NCBI GenBank assembly: GCA_009733775.1
Contig: WOGZ01000111.1
Coordinates: 1-64,000 of the forward strand
DNA: 64,000 nt
Reading direction: 5' to 3'
DNA from: Alectoria sarmentosa
Lineage: Eukaryota; Ascomycota; Lecanoromycetes; Lecanorales; Parmeliaceae
Shown here piece by piece: positions 10,592 through 23,223 of this stretch. The notes under the pieces were generated by a model that was given only the letters and a program-made list of their open reading frames with translations, had not been told where the DNA came from and ran no database searches. Numbering within the stretch: the stretch's first letter is position 1; every line of letters starts with the position of its first letter. The translations under genes and the position numbers were made by a program.

Positions 10592-13523
10592 GAATCATGC
10601 AGTCAGAAGAGTATCACTCAAACCTGATTCTTGCGCCGGCATGCGGAACTCCCTCCGTGGAAGATGGGTAAAGATCTTAGCTTGCAAGCTTTCTTTTCGA
10701 TCTCGTAGTAGCTCACGATCCCTTCTAGCCATTGAAGATGATCGTGCGGACAATGCTTCGAGCAACTTTCTCGCTGATCAAACCTTTCCGGTTAGTTTGT
10801 TTGCTTGTTTGTTTCACAAGCAGCAGCGATTGGATGGCAACTGTGGCTAGCAAGGACGATGATGCAGGGCGTCAGTATCGATGGTTATGGGGGACGTCAT
10901 TAGTGGCCGCATGAGCACAAATCCTAAAACTGTTAAGCTTGAGCAGACACTGCAAGCGACAAACAGATCTGTCAGCAGTGCGCCTTGAGCCGATGGCACG
11001 CACATCTCCACGATCATGGCAAGCAACCCATTCAACGACAGAGTCAGCATCTTCTTGATTCTACAAATATCAAGGTGCAGAGAACCAGAGCGCTTCTCAC
11101 TTCTCCACGGCCGGCAAAGATCCCCCTTTCCCGAAAGTATGAGTGGTGTGATCAAAGCTAGGGTCCCGAGTCTCTCTAACCATTCGAGGACCACGGGCAC
11201 CAGGCCTCATTCAGTGACACACGGAAAGGTTTCTTTTTCGAGCCACATTCCTCATTCTCAAAGACCAGGCTGTTTCTGAAGTGTCTCAAATTTTTCGGTA
11301 CTTTTCCAAGGATCGCACCTGAGTGGTGTTTCTCTCCCAAATTGGATCGAGTATTTGTGAAAGGAGCCGATCAACCCTTTTCGAAATGGATGACTTCGTG
11401 CCGCTCCTTCCGCGTGCCGACCCTAGCATGAATCGAAAGCGAACGTCTTGTCTGCTTGCCACGCTACAACAGGGTAATGTCGACTATGATACCATCGCCG
11501 ATCCTCGAACAGTCCAGGTGGGCATTGTCAAGATGTTGATCGAGATGCGAACATTTCTTCAAGCTGAATCGTCGCCCCTCTCTTCTTTCTAGCAGTCATG
11601 TAGAATCAAGACTGAAAGCCACTTCCGTTCTCAGTACCGACGGATTCAAATCGCACACGCGCCCCAATAGCATCGTCGAATTCTCGAAGCACGAATCGGC
11701 CGCTAAGATCTGGCTTCACCTCCAGTCGTTCATAGAGTCAAATACCTACCTATCAAACCATAGCCACCGCAATCATCCTGAGCCTGCGAGCCACGACAGC
11801 GTGACAAACATCCTCCTCTGACCTAACACGCACATGTTGGGGAGCTTCGCTTCCCACACCTCAATTCATGACGAAGTAAGAATGAATCCTCGGTGGCGTG
11901 AGTTGCATCTAACCCTCGAAGCCAGTCCAGGCCAAGGCTGTCTGTTGTGGTGCACTGTATAAATGTCATGCACGCTGCTAATGACGACATATGAGACACA
12001 CCTATCCTAGCGCGGAAACAATTGTTTCACCCACCGCAGGCTAAGGTCCCAATTTCGCGACGCCTCCGGGCCTCGATCGAAATCGCAACTTTTGAGACTT
12101 CTTTTTCCTACAGCCAAGAATTTCGCAGACGATGCAAACCCTTTTGACAGGAGGTGTGTGCGACAAGTTGAATAACGCCTGTAGCCTGCAGAAGGTGCGC
12201 GAAACTGGCAAGAAGAGTAAAGGATGGATCGGAGCCTCGGAAGTGCTCGACTCCGATGCCCGAATGGCTGAAGTTGACTGTCTGCTTTTAATCCAAAGGG
12301 AAGGGTGTGGTGAACTCTATATCTCCCTCTTCTTTGAAGGCGATAATATTTGGAATCTGTTCCTCGTCGCTGTCAGAATTGAGGTTTGTCATTTGTACAG
12401 AGGTCGGGTGTCGGCACCGACGGTCCTGGACAGCGCTAGCAGCAGGCCTAACCCTACTGTCGGAAGGTATTCCTGTAGTGGTTGTAGTAGGACCCTAGAA
12501 CTTTTTCTTGGGAGCGCATAGACAGAACCTTCAGACGGGGCGCTATCCGAGGTCTTGGCGCAGGAGTCTTGGCGTCCAGGACTTTTGGTGCTGACCGCTG
12601 TAGAACGGATGGATAATCCTCCCCAGAATCCCTTGGAGCAGGTTTCATGTACCATACTAAACAAGGTGGCTGGCTGACACGGTGGCTGGGAATATACTGC
12701 AAACCACAAATCTTGAAAGTCACCAATTGATTTGAAATGGGCAAGAAGCCCGTATGCTGTACGTCGTGGTAATCCTCTCTTGAACTACTGTTCGAGTGAG
12801 AGCGAGATAGTACATGCGAGGCACTGACCCAACGTCCCTCCGTGACGAACAGCTTGCAAGAATTTCTCCTCCGGAAACTCTTCCACGACAGGATGCTCAG
12901 GATTCAAGGGAGTTAAGAGCAAGTCTCATATGCAATCAAAGCATGGTACGCCATCATGTTTGTAAGTGCGTGTAGAATTGCATGACTGCTGGCTTTCATG
13001 CGGAAACAGCGTGCTGCAAGCATACCAGGAACGAAAGCAGCCCAAAGAAATCGGCTACTACCGTCGAGAGCACCTCGTGAGAAAGTACTATCAACACCTC
13101 CCATTACCCATAGTGTCTGCATTCTTCAGCACCTACAATGTTGATGACTGGCTGAGTACCGCAATGCGTCTGCAAGCCCTTGCTTAGACCCTATGGAATA
13201 GATACCCAGATACTCAAGGTTTGCAGCTCCTTGATAAGTCTTCTTTCCAAAAGTAAGGTTTCTTTTGCGCTTCGTGCAGACCACAAGTACGTTCAAGACC
13301 TTTTACGGCACTGCAAATTAGGTATTGAAATACTCAGGTCAGCGTCCTAGATCTCACCAGGTGCAACATGCATCGTATTTCAATATAGTTGCGCGAATGA
13401 AATTTCATCCGAAATCTCACACGACGATCTCCACAACTTTATACACTCACATGAGATGCCTGTCTGGGGCACTTTCCTCAAAAGCCTGTGCTATCTATCC
13501 TGGCATGCTCGAATTCCTGGAGT
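10592..13523. other. Intergenic region, no gene supported
   Basis: Several short frames on both strands, such as 68 codons from an ATG near 11384 plus, and a leucine-rich frame at 11200-10847 minus. None has a recognisable domain or a supported splice structure. No repeat or RNA gene was seen. Confidence 0.5.
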
Positions 13524-14950
13524 CTAGCTTTCTTCCTTGCCCCCAGATTCGGTGTCTGTCTCAAAATCATATCTCGCTGTAGCTAGGTAAGCAGTGGTGT
13601 GAATTTTCTGCGCCGCTTTCTCCATTCCATCGAGATGCACCTTGGTACTCGCACCGAAAGCTTGGTCTACGTGAATGGTACCCCAGGGCATAGAATCCTC
13701 GGCAGACTCGTTTGAAAATTGATACTCTGCCGTGTGCGAGGAGGACTTGAGTCCGGATGATGCCTTGGACAGTGGGTGAAAGAAGCGTGTGAAAACGGCT
13801 TTGATGCGGGACGACCCTAGATCCGTGGAAGATTCCGGGCTAGAGATTTGCTTGTGGGAGCCTGACTGGTTGGACATGACAAAGAGTTGGCGGAAAGAGG
13901 CGAGGCACGCGACTATGACGGCTGAGGGGGAGGGAATATCGATTAGCCAAGGAACAGGATCATCAAGGACGTCTGATCTCACGCACCAGCTCCCGTCTCA
14001 ATGTGCGCCCAAAAGCAAAGCCAGGTGATATCGGCCGTTGAAGTCTTGTTCGGCATGACAGCGATGCGGATGACTGCGAAGAGAATGGTAATCACGGTGA
14101 GGCAGAAGATACCGAGGAGGGCCAGCTTCTTTTTGAACGATATCTGGACTTTCCAGAGTCCGATGACGGGGATGACGAGTACTGTTGAATCGCAATAAGT
14201 AAGTCTTGCAGTAAGTAGGGGTAGTGCAGCTCTTACTCATCACTTCCGTCGTGATGTCGGTCGCGCAACTCAACTGCAGGTTGATCCATGAGTAATTGAT
14301 CTTATCCTGTTTCGTACACTGGGCTACGAGGCATCAGAACGGACTCGAAAGGGGAGGAAAATGGAAGACTTCATTTACACAAAATCCAAGGGAGAGATTT
14401 CAGCAGACAGTTGTAAGGGAGAGTGCCGATGCAAGCTGCCCAAGTAGACACAGTGACGCCGGTGACAAACCACCACCAAGCTTTCAGCCACGGAGCCCGC
14501 CGGCGTTCAGCAAACAATCGCCGAAAGCAAAGGAGAATCGAAAGTTTGACCATCCATAGGGTTGTATAGAAGAGGTAGTACTCAGCCACGAAGACGTTCA
14601 GAAGCGTTCTCTCCCTTGCCAAGTTCGTTTGCGTTGGTGGGATTTTGCCGGTGAGCAAAGGGTACTGGTTGTAGAGGTTCACCGACTGGGTCTGATAGAG
14701 AGTGGCAGTGGCACATAGCATGAACCATGCTACCATCATCAGGATGTCGTCTGCCCATATCCTATGGAAGTATCGAATGCGGACTCCAATGCGAAACGAA
14801 ATGAAGCATAGCGATACTGCTACGACACCCCAGTGGTGGCCCTAAGGAGTGACATGGAGTAAGAGCTGGGAAGACCAGAAAAGGAGAGACTGTACGCACA
14901 AGAAAGATTTTCGAGCTGACTTTGGGAGCGCTCCAATGCGAATCAGACAT
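13524..14950 (-). CDS. Second fungal rhodopsin-domain membrane protein (7TM)
   Basis: Five exons on minus: 14950-14900, 14841-14379, 14323-14237, 14181-13987, 13921-13524, giving 397 residues with the frame kept at every joint. The 17-residue first exon is followed by GHHWGVVAVSLCFISFRIGV, the first helix, then RIWADDILMMVAWFML. A long extracellular loop contains QYPLLTGKIPPTQ, followed by helices around LWMVKLSILLCFRRLF, GVTVSTWAACIG, ITTEVMILVIPVIGLW and LLGIFCLTVITILFAVIRI. The last 120 residues are a hydrophilic serine-rich tail. Family and topology match the gene at 6038-7333, but the two are diverged rather than a recent duplicate. The ligand and role are unknown. Confidence 0.88.
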
Positions 14951-16723
14951 GTCGATATCTATGGGAGTTCAGAAGCGATGGCTGTGAACGAAAGACGAAT
15001 GATAACATGCAAAGCAACAATGTATCGTGATGTATATAGCTGAGATTTGGGAAGAGTAGCGCATACTTTAGAGTCGTTCGTTAAGATGTTCGACTCGCAC
15101 ACCCACCACAATTAGCGACAAAGCCAGGGTTTCAGAAATCTGCCACCACAGTCCTCCCACCCTGCCACGGCGAAAGTGGTGACAACGAAAATATTACAGA
15201 TAACTTTTTCATCGGCAAAATTTACAAAACGTGTCTTAGTAGGGACCCTAATCCTCACTGTCACTATAGCTCGCAACCTCTTCCGCTCTTGATCACCTGC
15301 AGCAACAGCGCCGATAGAATTTCCAAGCTGCGCATTTTGATAATCAATTAACCGTTTGAGATGCGATTGGCCGATTACAGGATCTGATTAGCCACTGGAC
15401 GCAGCAATTTTGATATTGCAGCTCTACAGGAGAAGGCTACATTTCACCTGCAGAAGTAGGTGTGCGTGCCAGATAGGCATATCAGCATTGCATGCAGGCC
15501 CATGCGCTAGCTCGCAGATGAGTGCCATCCAAGGTGTTTTCAATCGCGGCCAATCGCATCTCAATATCCGGGGAATATGCAGCAACAGTACAGTAAACTG
15601 GTGTCGCCTTGTCCTACCCTCTACGGACTTCATCCCGGCTCGCTAGCCTTGTGTGTCCACCAGTGCTTGCTGATCTACTGCATGCGCGGGGGCGGCATGG
15701 GCCAACCTTCGTAAAATAGAGTTCTAGCATTGACGGCAGAAATTGCGGAGTCTATAGGGCCCAGGTACCTTGTCAGGGCCGGCCCACAAGCTGGTGTTCA
15801 AGCCTTGAGAAAGCGAGAGCATGCCCCATCTACAGCACGTCTTGGAACATTCCTCATGGCGGATGAACATGGGAACATCCCTACGAATTTTGGATGACAA
15901 GGCTGAAACAGAGGCTTTCTTTGCGCTATAACCTTCCCAAAGTCCAAGATGCAAGCTTGCCGAGATGATAACGCAGCATATCGCTGGGGAATGGATCATA
16001 TTGCTGTGCGAACCAAAAGCCCTGCCCATGCACCTTCGCAAGCGCATCTATATCTGAGTTCATGCACTTCTAGATGCGCACCCATAGCCAACGGCTCCTT
16101 TCTCTGCAGTGGTGACTCTACCACCGGTTGGCGAAGGTGGTCTCCTGTCCTTCTTTGAGTGATCACAGATTGCTACATTTTTATAATTTAACACAAGAGG
16201 GTGCCAGCTAGCACTGTGCCCAGCGTAGCACGATAAGAGGATGGTACCATCGACATTGACAGCTCAATATTGACACAGCCTCAAATTAGTCCAAAGCAAA
16301 TACGGCTTCTAGGTAGATCGTACTGTCATCCATAATGCAAGTGAAAATCCATGTATTCGCGATTATGGCGCACCATCTATCAACGACCAGCTCGGCCAGA
16401 GGATATATGCACCCAAGCAGAGACCGGTCGAGGCTTCCCCGAAAATCTTCAACTCTCTTTTAGGGTGTTGAAAGGGCGCTAGGAGGGCTCATGAAATTGT
16501 TGGATAAGTAGCATGTACAAGTATCTTCTGACATGAGAACAAGGCGGATACTTGTGCTTCACGTCGCTCAAACGGTCGTTTCATTTCCGGACTCTAGAAA
16601 AAAGCGTTTCATCATCACGTCGTGTTAGTCATTAGTCTCCAGGAGCTTTTCCTCGATGGAAGCCCCGTGACTTGAGGTCCTATACTTTCCAGCACCAGTG
16701 AAGGAAGGCTTTCGCCACCACGC
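14951..16723. other. Intergenic region, no gene supported
   Basis: Only short frames without motifs on either strand. It contains the promoter of the 7TM gene ending at 14950 and the terminator region of the P450 ending at 16724. No repeat or RNA gene was recognised. Confidence 0.5.
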
Positions 16724-18624
16724 TCACTTTCGCTGAGCAAACAACATGTCCATTCCCTTTTGCTTTGTGACCCAGCTTCCCTGAAACTGCCATTGTCGTT
16801 CCGGATTGGCGAGTTGGAAATCGAAGTTCCTGCAAATTTCCAGCACAAGTTTGAATATCTCGAACTGCGCAATGTTTCTTCCAATGCAGGCTCGAGAGCC
16901 GGAACCAAACTACAGCAATAGAAAGATTAATTAGCCGCAAGATGAGTATGTGGTAGTCACGGTATGGCTACTCACAGCAAACATGTTCCGTCGCATTTCC
17001 TTGAGCTGTTCCGGATTGGCCTCAATCCAACGCTCAGGGCGAAAAGAGTGAGCATCTTCCCCAAATATTACCTTATTCTGATGAAGCACCCAGGCATTGA
17101 TACCGACGACTGTGCCCCCCGGAAGGTGGACTCCAGATATCGTTTCTCCGCCAGCCGGGACGTGGCGCTCGAGGATGAGACCAACGGGAGGGTGGATGCG
17201 AAAAGCTTCGTTAATGACTGCAGAGCTAATTGGAGCGATATGTCAGCCGAGGCTGAGGGTCTCTCACAGAACATGTTTTGGAGAACCTACAGGTATGGCA
17301 GACTCGCTGCTTGTGCGTAAGTAGCTATGGGAGACAGAAAGCCTGCAGCATCTGCGATCTGGATCTCATGACTGAGTTTAGTGCGTATTTCTGGGTACCT
17401 GCAAAGGTAATAGAATATTGTTCGCATGCTTATTGCGAGGGCATCATGTCCAGCGAACCTGTTTTGTTTCAGCACCTGCAGCATGGGCCGCAACTCAGAG
17501 AGTGTTGGATTCTTTACACATTAATGCTCATGGCTCCAACTATTTCGCGGAAGCTAAGCTTTTGAGGGTCTGATTTGTGGATTTCGAAGAGCCGGCTCAA
17601 TATGTCTTTTGAATCAAGCGGTTGCTTCTGACGTGCGTGGACTTTGTCAACGGCGAACTGCAAGGTGAAAGAGTCAGTTTGCTATTTTATAAACCGAGTA
17701 ATAGCATGAATCGAATCCAGCGGGCGTAACACATTCAGTATGCCCCCTGATTTCTGCTTCTCCGGTCTCAGTATTGCCAACAGCGGGTTTCCGAGTAAAA
17801 GCTTATCCAGTATTGGTGTTTGCCCAATCTGAAAATTAGCATATGAACTTACGAGTCTACATTCAGTCGTCGGATCACTCACAAGAGCAACATAATCAAA
17901 AATTCGATCGACAGCATTGATCATCAAGCCAACGTCGCTGCCTGATGAGAGGAAGCCAACGTCTTCGGAAAAGCTGAGTGAGCCTAAACAGTCGAAAGAA
18001 TAATACTGAAGCCAAGCATCTATCTCAAAGGGTGTGTTGGTTGAGGCTGCCGTCTGCAGTCTGGAGAGGAACATCTGGACACAAGAATCCACAAGAGGTT
18101 CCAGCTCAGTTATTGCGGTCATCGAATAAACGTGTCCCGTAGCTCTTCTGAGGCGAGCATGATACTCGCCCCCTGAAGCCGAGAACATGTTGGAGAGGAC
18201 ACTGCCTTCGTAACGGGCTTGGGCAGTTTGATAGAATACTGTCTGTAGGTCTTTGTTAACCAGACCTTATGTTTCGAATTGCCTGCCGAACCTTTTGATA
18301 TCTAGTGTCCGCTCCGTAGATGACCTTGAGAGCCTCTGGATCGGCTACTGATACATGGTAAGGCCCAATCCGCACCAACGGTCCATGTTTTTCGTGAAGC
18401 CGAATGCTTGTCGCCGGCATATCCTGTTTCCATACTACGACAAATCTCCAGATGGTGGAAATGCTGGCCAGCCATGGTCCAGGAATACGACGAAGTCCAC
18501 TGCGATACTTGACAAAAAGCACGTAGAGGCAGAATAATCCGAGAAGCGTAAGATATTGATGTGCCTGGACGTATCCAAGGCCACGATAGACAACGACTCG
18601 ATAGTCAGACGATGATAGCAACAT
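16724..18624 (-). CDS. Cytochrome P450 monooxygenase
   Basis: Seven exons on minus: 18624-18292, 18242-17883, 17828-17733, 17657-17518, 17458-17291, 17225-16976, 16909-16724, giving 510 residues. An N-terminal membrane anchor (LTLLGLFCLYVLFV) precedes the proline hinge RIPGPW. The oxygen-binding helix reads FAGHDALAISMRTI. It is FAGHDA where many relatives have FAGSDT, so the usual Thr is replaced by Ala. The K-helix ExxR is EAFR, the PERF-type motif is FRPERW, and the heme loop is FGSGSRACIG with the cysteine ligand. The protein should be an ER-bound oxidase using a P450 reductase. It lies between a 7TM gene and the prenyltransferase and is a natural candidate for oxidising their product. 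Donors GTTCGG (first intron) and GTGTTA (third) are non-ideal, but they preserve frame and family sequence. Confidence 0.9.
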
Positions 18625-20759
18625 GGTTAGAATTCCTGAGGATCCAGAAACTAGGCGAATAAATCCATATCATAAAGCATCCCGCAACTAGCTTACGACG
18701 CACGTCCAAGACGCAGTTCTACGCCGTTTCCAAAGTTGCTCCACTACTCGCCTCCGATTCGTGCGCGAATACACCTTTCACTCCCGTAAGGCCTCGAGAG
18801 ATTAACCGAAAAAGGAAGGAGAGACAACAAGGTTGCGACGGACTTAAACCCAGATTTCCGGTAGCTTGCATATGCGTCATGGTACTAGTGGATTATAGGC
18901 TCTGGGAGAAGCAATGCACCTGAATGGAAACAGAATGATCCTTATAAAAACAGTAGCCTCTTCAACAAGTATCATCGCGTGATCTGGGGGAATTCAAAAA
19001 GCCGTTTGGAGCAGTCAAATTATCAACCCAAAGTCCACGAAGACCCACAGGGCATGATGTATAACTTGAAAGTCACTAGACGGCCTAGTTGATAGCACTT
19101 CTTTGGTCGCTCTTGGTTCGTGCAATCTGTGCTCTCAGGCCATTTTTCAGATCAACCCTAACACGATATCTCTTAGATAAGAAACGAGTACCCAACAGCA
19201 GGGTAAAGTCGAGGCGAGGCTCCGAAAAACACGCCGGATGCCCTGCATATGCAACTCCGCACCGCACCAAACGTACTTCACAGGGAACTTCTCCGTAAAA
19301 GTGGGCCCATAATCATCAGACCATCGTTCACCAGCCTCTTCTGCACATGGTAGCTCGGAGTCCATGGCGCTAAAAGTCGAACTTCGGAAGCTAATAAATT
19401 TTGGACCTCGGCTGGTCGTGCTGAGTAGACAGTTTCAGCTCCTGAAATGTAGAGCTGCTCGTATCAACTATCAAGGAACCTTCGGGCCGAAAATGCATGG
19501 TTGAAAGAGTATGCCATTCGTCCTCGCGCACGGTCATTCTCTAGCGGTTCCATAGTTGCGCATCGTTGAGGTTTTGATCGAAATTGAAACAATCGAAATA
19601 TTTCATCAGCGGTAATTAAAAACCCAGGAAACATTTGACGCTCATCATCGACCCGAGGGTTCGGGAGCGAGCCGTCTTTTCACGGGCCCAGGGCATTGGC
19701 ATCCTTGCGCGTTGGGGGCGAACGCCAGGCTTTCGTTGGTCTCCCGCAGCTGTCCTGGCAGACTCATTCTTCCGACCTCACAGATTCTAGGCATATCGTA
19801 CTTAGGACGCTGTCAAGCTGATGCGGATTAGTCGAGAATGACTGTACAATGGTCTTAATTGTAGAGGCGAACCACTCAGAATTGAAGTCCGTCACTCTTC
19901 ATAACGGTCTTCATCTACGTTGGATTTCTTTGATCAGCGGTACCACTTTGCTGGTGTCGCCTCAACCATTTTATAGGTAGGTTGAATCTTCCTCTACCGA
20001 ACAGGATCGCTTTATTGGCTGAATTTGGGGTGGGGGTCTTATATTCACCCTTCGCGGACCAATACCCATCTCTGATGCTGACCATGGGTTCAGAGTTGGC
20101 GTTGTATCCTTCCTGGAACTTGCTACAATAGTGTTCTGGCGCCCCGACGATCCGACCCAGACAACGTGGCGTGCGGTCATCCGGAGGGAATCGGAGACAA
20201 TGCTGGGCATCGTTTGTGCCTGTCTGCCTCTGATGCAGCCCATTTTCGTATCCTTCTCTCGTCACCAGCCAAAGAACTTCGGCCGTTCATTTGACATGAT
20301 GCGTGGCCGTGATACAATCCCACAAGATACCAGAGACTTCAATAACTATGCATACCCGCTTGAAGCAATCGGAAGTAATACTGTCGTTTGTAAGCAGAGG
20401 TGGGCAGCCTGTGCCCAAAGGACACTACCAACCACTAGTAGATGACATAGCCCTCGGGATTATTCAGGTCATGATAGGAGAGGATGTGCATCATGCCCCC
20501 AATGGTAGAGGGATCAGCAGTCACAAGATCCCGGAAGCAACTATTGTATTGCTATGTCGAAGAGCCCATAGACCGCAAAGTGTCATACTACTGTGGCAGG
20601 AAGCTTTGATAATCTCGGGCTAAGATAGGATGTAATCCTCAAGTTACCATTGACGATTGTGCATCCTATGTACGTTTGCGCCCCACATTCACCTTCCAAG
20701 GACTCTTGGGAGCTATCCTATGATCAGAGCCATACTTTTCGTTCTCAGTGGTACACTTA
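18625..20759. other. Intergenic region, no gene supported
   Basis: Scattered short frames only. The longest is minus 20265-19915, rich in Arg, Pro and Asn without recognisable motifs. I could not connect any of them into a splice structure. An additional short 3' exon of the prenyltransferase just below 20760 is possible (see that entry). Confidence 0.5.
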
Positions 20760-22256
20760 CTACGCGGTCTGCAATGCTTTTAGATACCGGCTGGTGGTTT
20801 CATCTTGTCCCCGAAGCTTGAGATATTTTGCCAAGCCTTCTACTATGGTAGTATCGTTGTGTCCATAATGTCGAACAGGAATGTAGAGTCTCGGGGTCGG
20901 GACCAATTGTCCGGGTCCAAAGTCATAGTAATAGAGGATACCCGCAGTGCGGTGGGCTTTGTGAGGCAGCTCTTCTTCCGCATTTGCGTGCCGCGCTGGA
21001 ACCAGCACCAGTCTCCAGAGCTTTTCGAGCTCCACAATACCTTTGTCCAGATCTCTCTGCTTGAGCTTTCCATCAAGTGTCATGTTGGCGCGGACCGATT
21101 CGAACGACGTCGACCGGCTTCGCACATAGAGCTTCATGCGCGAAGAAGCTGGTGATACGCAATCTATGGAGAGCATCTCGACTTCTAGCCCTGAGCCCTC
21201 TGGCGATGTCTGGAGGTAGTCGGACAGAAAGTCATAACTTGGAAATCTCAGTTCTTCGAGCTTCGCAAGTCTACCAATGGCATGAGAGATGAGGGATAGC
21301 GTTGACTGTCCAGTCTCCTTGGCTTTGAAAATTGGGAAGAAGTAAGCTTTGAGCATGGTGCTAGTCTTGCCAAAGTCGAAGGCAATAAATGAGCGTGAAT
21401 GATGATCTGCCGTGGCCAAGGCTGTGTCATTGATCCCATGTCCAAGGTTGTAAGTCAGGAGTTCTTTCGAAAAGTGGTGAAACAAGCGGAGGTCAGTGGC
21501 GGGAAACATACGCTGAACGTTGTCAACGATGTGATTGGTGGCAAATTCATTCAGAGTGTTCTGCGGGGTTCCAGCGTCGAGCCCGATAGGCTCTATGGAG
21601 AGCCTCACTATTGGTGAGTCGTTCCCAAGACCCCATTCCCAGCTCAGCTCTATGGGCATACCCTCGTCAGTCATGAAGCTTTTCCACTGAGAGAACCTGC
21701 CTGAGCAATCGGGACGAGGTCCAAGATCTGGAACCAGGATGAGGAAGTAGAAGAGGAGAATCTCGCACTGAGCCGCAATTTGGTATTTGGCTTGCTGGAG
21801 GAGGATAGCCAGCAGCGGACCTGTGGTGGTCCACCAAAATTGGGCGTCCATCTCCTCGTGCTCCAAATACTTGCCCATCACTTTCCATAGAAAGTCTTCC
21901 GAACCCCGTAAACCATCGACCTCACTCGATTCGCAAAGCGAAAGTATCTTGTCACGGCTTTGGGTTAGATACGACGATGGAGTAGTCTCATGGTTCGTCA
22001 CCAAATGATAATCCTTGTTGCTCCATGGCTCTTCGGAGACTGAAGGTGAATAGCCCTTGCATGATGGGGCGTGAATTGCTTTGATGAGCATGGTGAGCTT
22101 AGCCCAGAAAACAGACCAAGATGTCGGAATGAATGGCACACGAGGTAAAGACGTTGATTTTATAGTATAGAGATCACCAGGGACAGTGAGAATCTTTTTC
22201 AATTGTGCCACACGGCAGAGAAAGAGTTGGAGAGATGATACGATGGCGGGGATCAT
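20760..22256 (-). CDS. DMATS-type aromatic prenyltransferase
   Basis: A single uninterrupted frame of 498 residues from an ATG at 22256. Segments typical of the DMATS/ABBA-fold family follow in order: FWWTTTGPLLAILL, CEILLFYFLILVPDLGPRP, GMPIELSWEWG with the presumed catalytic Glu near residue 203, SPIVRLSIEPIG with an Arg that binds diphosphate in relatives, FDFGKTSTMLKAYFFP, and near the C-terminus PRLYIPVRHYGHND. These soluble enzymes transfer a dimethylallyl or longer prenyl group to an indole, tyrosine or other aromatic acceptor without an aspartate-rich metal motif. The N-terminus is roughly 100 residues longer than in typical members, so the true start may be internal or an unspliced intron may be present. 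At the C-terminus a donor-like GTAGTAAGT overlaps the stop, so a short extra exon cannot be excluded. It is divergent from the ammonia-lyase gene. Confidence 0.92.
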   Translation of the reverse strand: MIPAIVSSLQLFLCRVAQLKKILTVPGDLYTIKSTSLPRVPFIPTSWSVFWAKLTMLIKAIHAPSCKGYSPSVSEEPWSNKDYHLVTNHETTPSSYLTQSRDKILSLCESSEVDGLRGSEDFLWKVMGKYLEHEEMDAQFWWTTTGPLLAILLQQAKYQIAAQCEILLFYFLILVPDLGPRPDCSGRFSQWKSFMTDEGMPIELSWEWGLGNDSPIVRLSIEPIGLDAGTPQNTLNEFATNHIVDNVQRMFPATDLRLFHHFSKELLTYNLGHGINDTALATADHHSRSFIAFDFGKTSTMLKAYFFPIFKAKETGQSTLSLISHAIGRLAKLEELRFPSYDFLSDYLQTSPEGSGLEVEMLSIDCVSPASSRMKLYVRSRSTSFESVRANMTLDGKLKQRDLDKGIVELEKLWRLVLVPARHANAEEELPHKAHRTAGILYYYDFGPGQLVPTPRLYIPVRHYGHNDTTIVEGLAKYLKLRGQDETTSRYLKALQTA

Positions 22257-23223
22257 ATAAAAACATCAGTTGTTTTTCACGCCTCGTCGATCTCATTGCC
22301 AACCACCAAGCTAGAATATAAGGCCAGATTGAGGATATGCAACGAATCAAAGGACTTCATCGATCATGCAGGAGGCGAAAAACATCTTATCTTGGAGCAT
22401 GAGCAGCCCCTGAAATACTGTTATCTAAGTAGACATAGTTCCTGTGCGCTAGTAATCGAATACGGTGTATAATACGATGTTTTGGACGTGTAAACTTCAA
22501 AAATACGTAAATGCCGAGGAGATGTTACACCCCCACGGCCACGGGGGCCTGGAAGCGGGCCGAGTGGGCAACGGTAGAGACCTACGATTGCTATGTGTAT
22601 GTCTCTGTTGAATACGAGTAAAGGTAAGGTATACACTACCAGAAGACGGACCCTAACCCTAATTGGGTCCAACTTGCGTTGTGCGGGCAATGGTAAAGTA
22701 GAGCAACGGACCTCCCGCCTTATGCAAAGCGCATTCAGGTCCGCCAATTGCTGCCAACTTCAGTCGTTGAACTGGATTCTCACTTGTTCTTGGATATCAG
22801 ACCAAGTGTTTTAGCACCGATCCCCATAAGCTGGGTCCGCTCCTTCCTCACCCAGAGGAGCAGAAGTCCCGACAGGTTCAACAATCAGCCATGCCTGACG
22901 ACCTTCATTAAGCACCTTGCCACCGAATCAACATGTTCGTGTGCACGGCTAATGCAAAGATCAGCCTAATCTACAAACCCAACGTAGAGGTACGTGCTCA
23001 CTTGCGATAGGCCCGCTTCTCAGGCAAAACCAAATTGACTTTTACGCGGGTTCACGTAGTACAGGTCTCGACGTGATGGGAAGATGGACGTGAGTGACAC
23101 ACACACATCCTTCGAGGCATGATGGTTGAAACATCTAATCGATGTCTCTCGGCTTGCAACTTTGCCTTCCGCAGAGAATACCAGCAAGGAGCGACCTCTT
23201 GAGTGTGAAATTGACACATCGAG
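22257..23223. promoter_or_regulatory. Shared divergent promoter of prenyltransferase and ammonia-lyase
   Basis: This 967-bp interval separates the starts of two divergent genes, prenyltransferase (minus) and ammonia-lyase (plus), and must hold both promoters. It contains an exact double telomere-type unit (22651-22662) and a C/G-rich stretch at 22530-22548, CCCCCACGGCCACGGGGG, that can fold back imperfectly. Co-regulation of the pair is inferred from arrangement. Confidence 0.55.
22651..22662. repeat. Interstitial telomere-type repeat (CCCTAA)x2
   Basis: Two exact CCCTAA units, the complement of the TTAGGG telomere repeat of most filamentous fungi, inside the divergent promoter. An exact 12-mer is unlikely by chance in 64 kb, but it is too short to prove telomeric origin. 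It may be a factor-binding box instead. Confidence 0.5.

Noticed and set aside
10847..11200. 117-codon minus frame with hydrophobic stretches, possibly a third 7TM relic
   Set aside because: Segments do not match the rhodopsin-family motifs seen in the two real genes.
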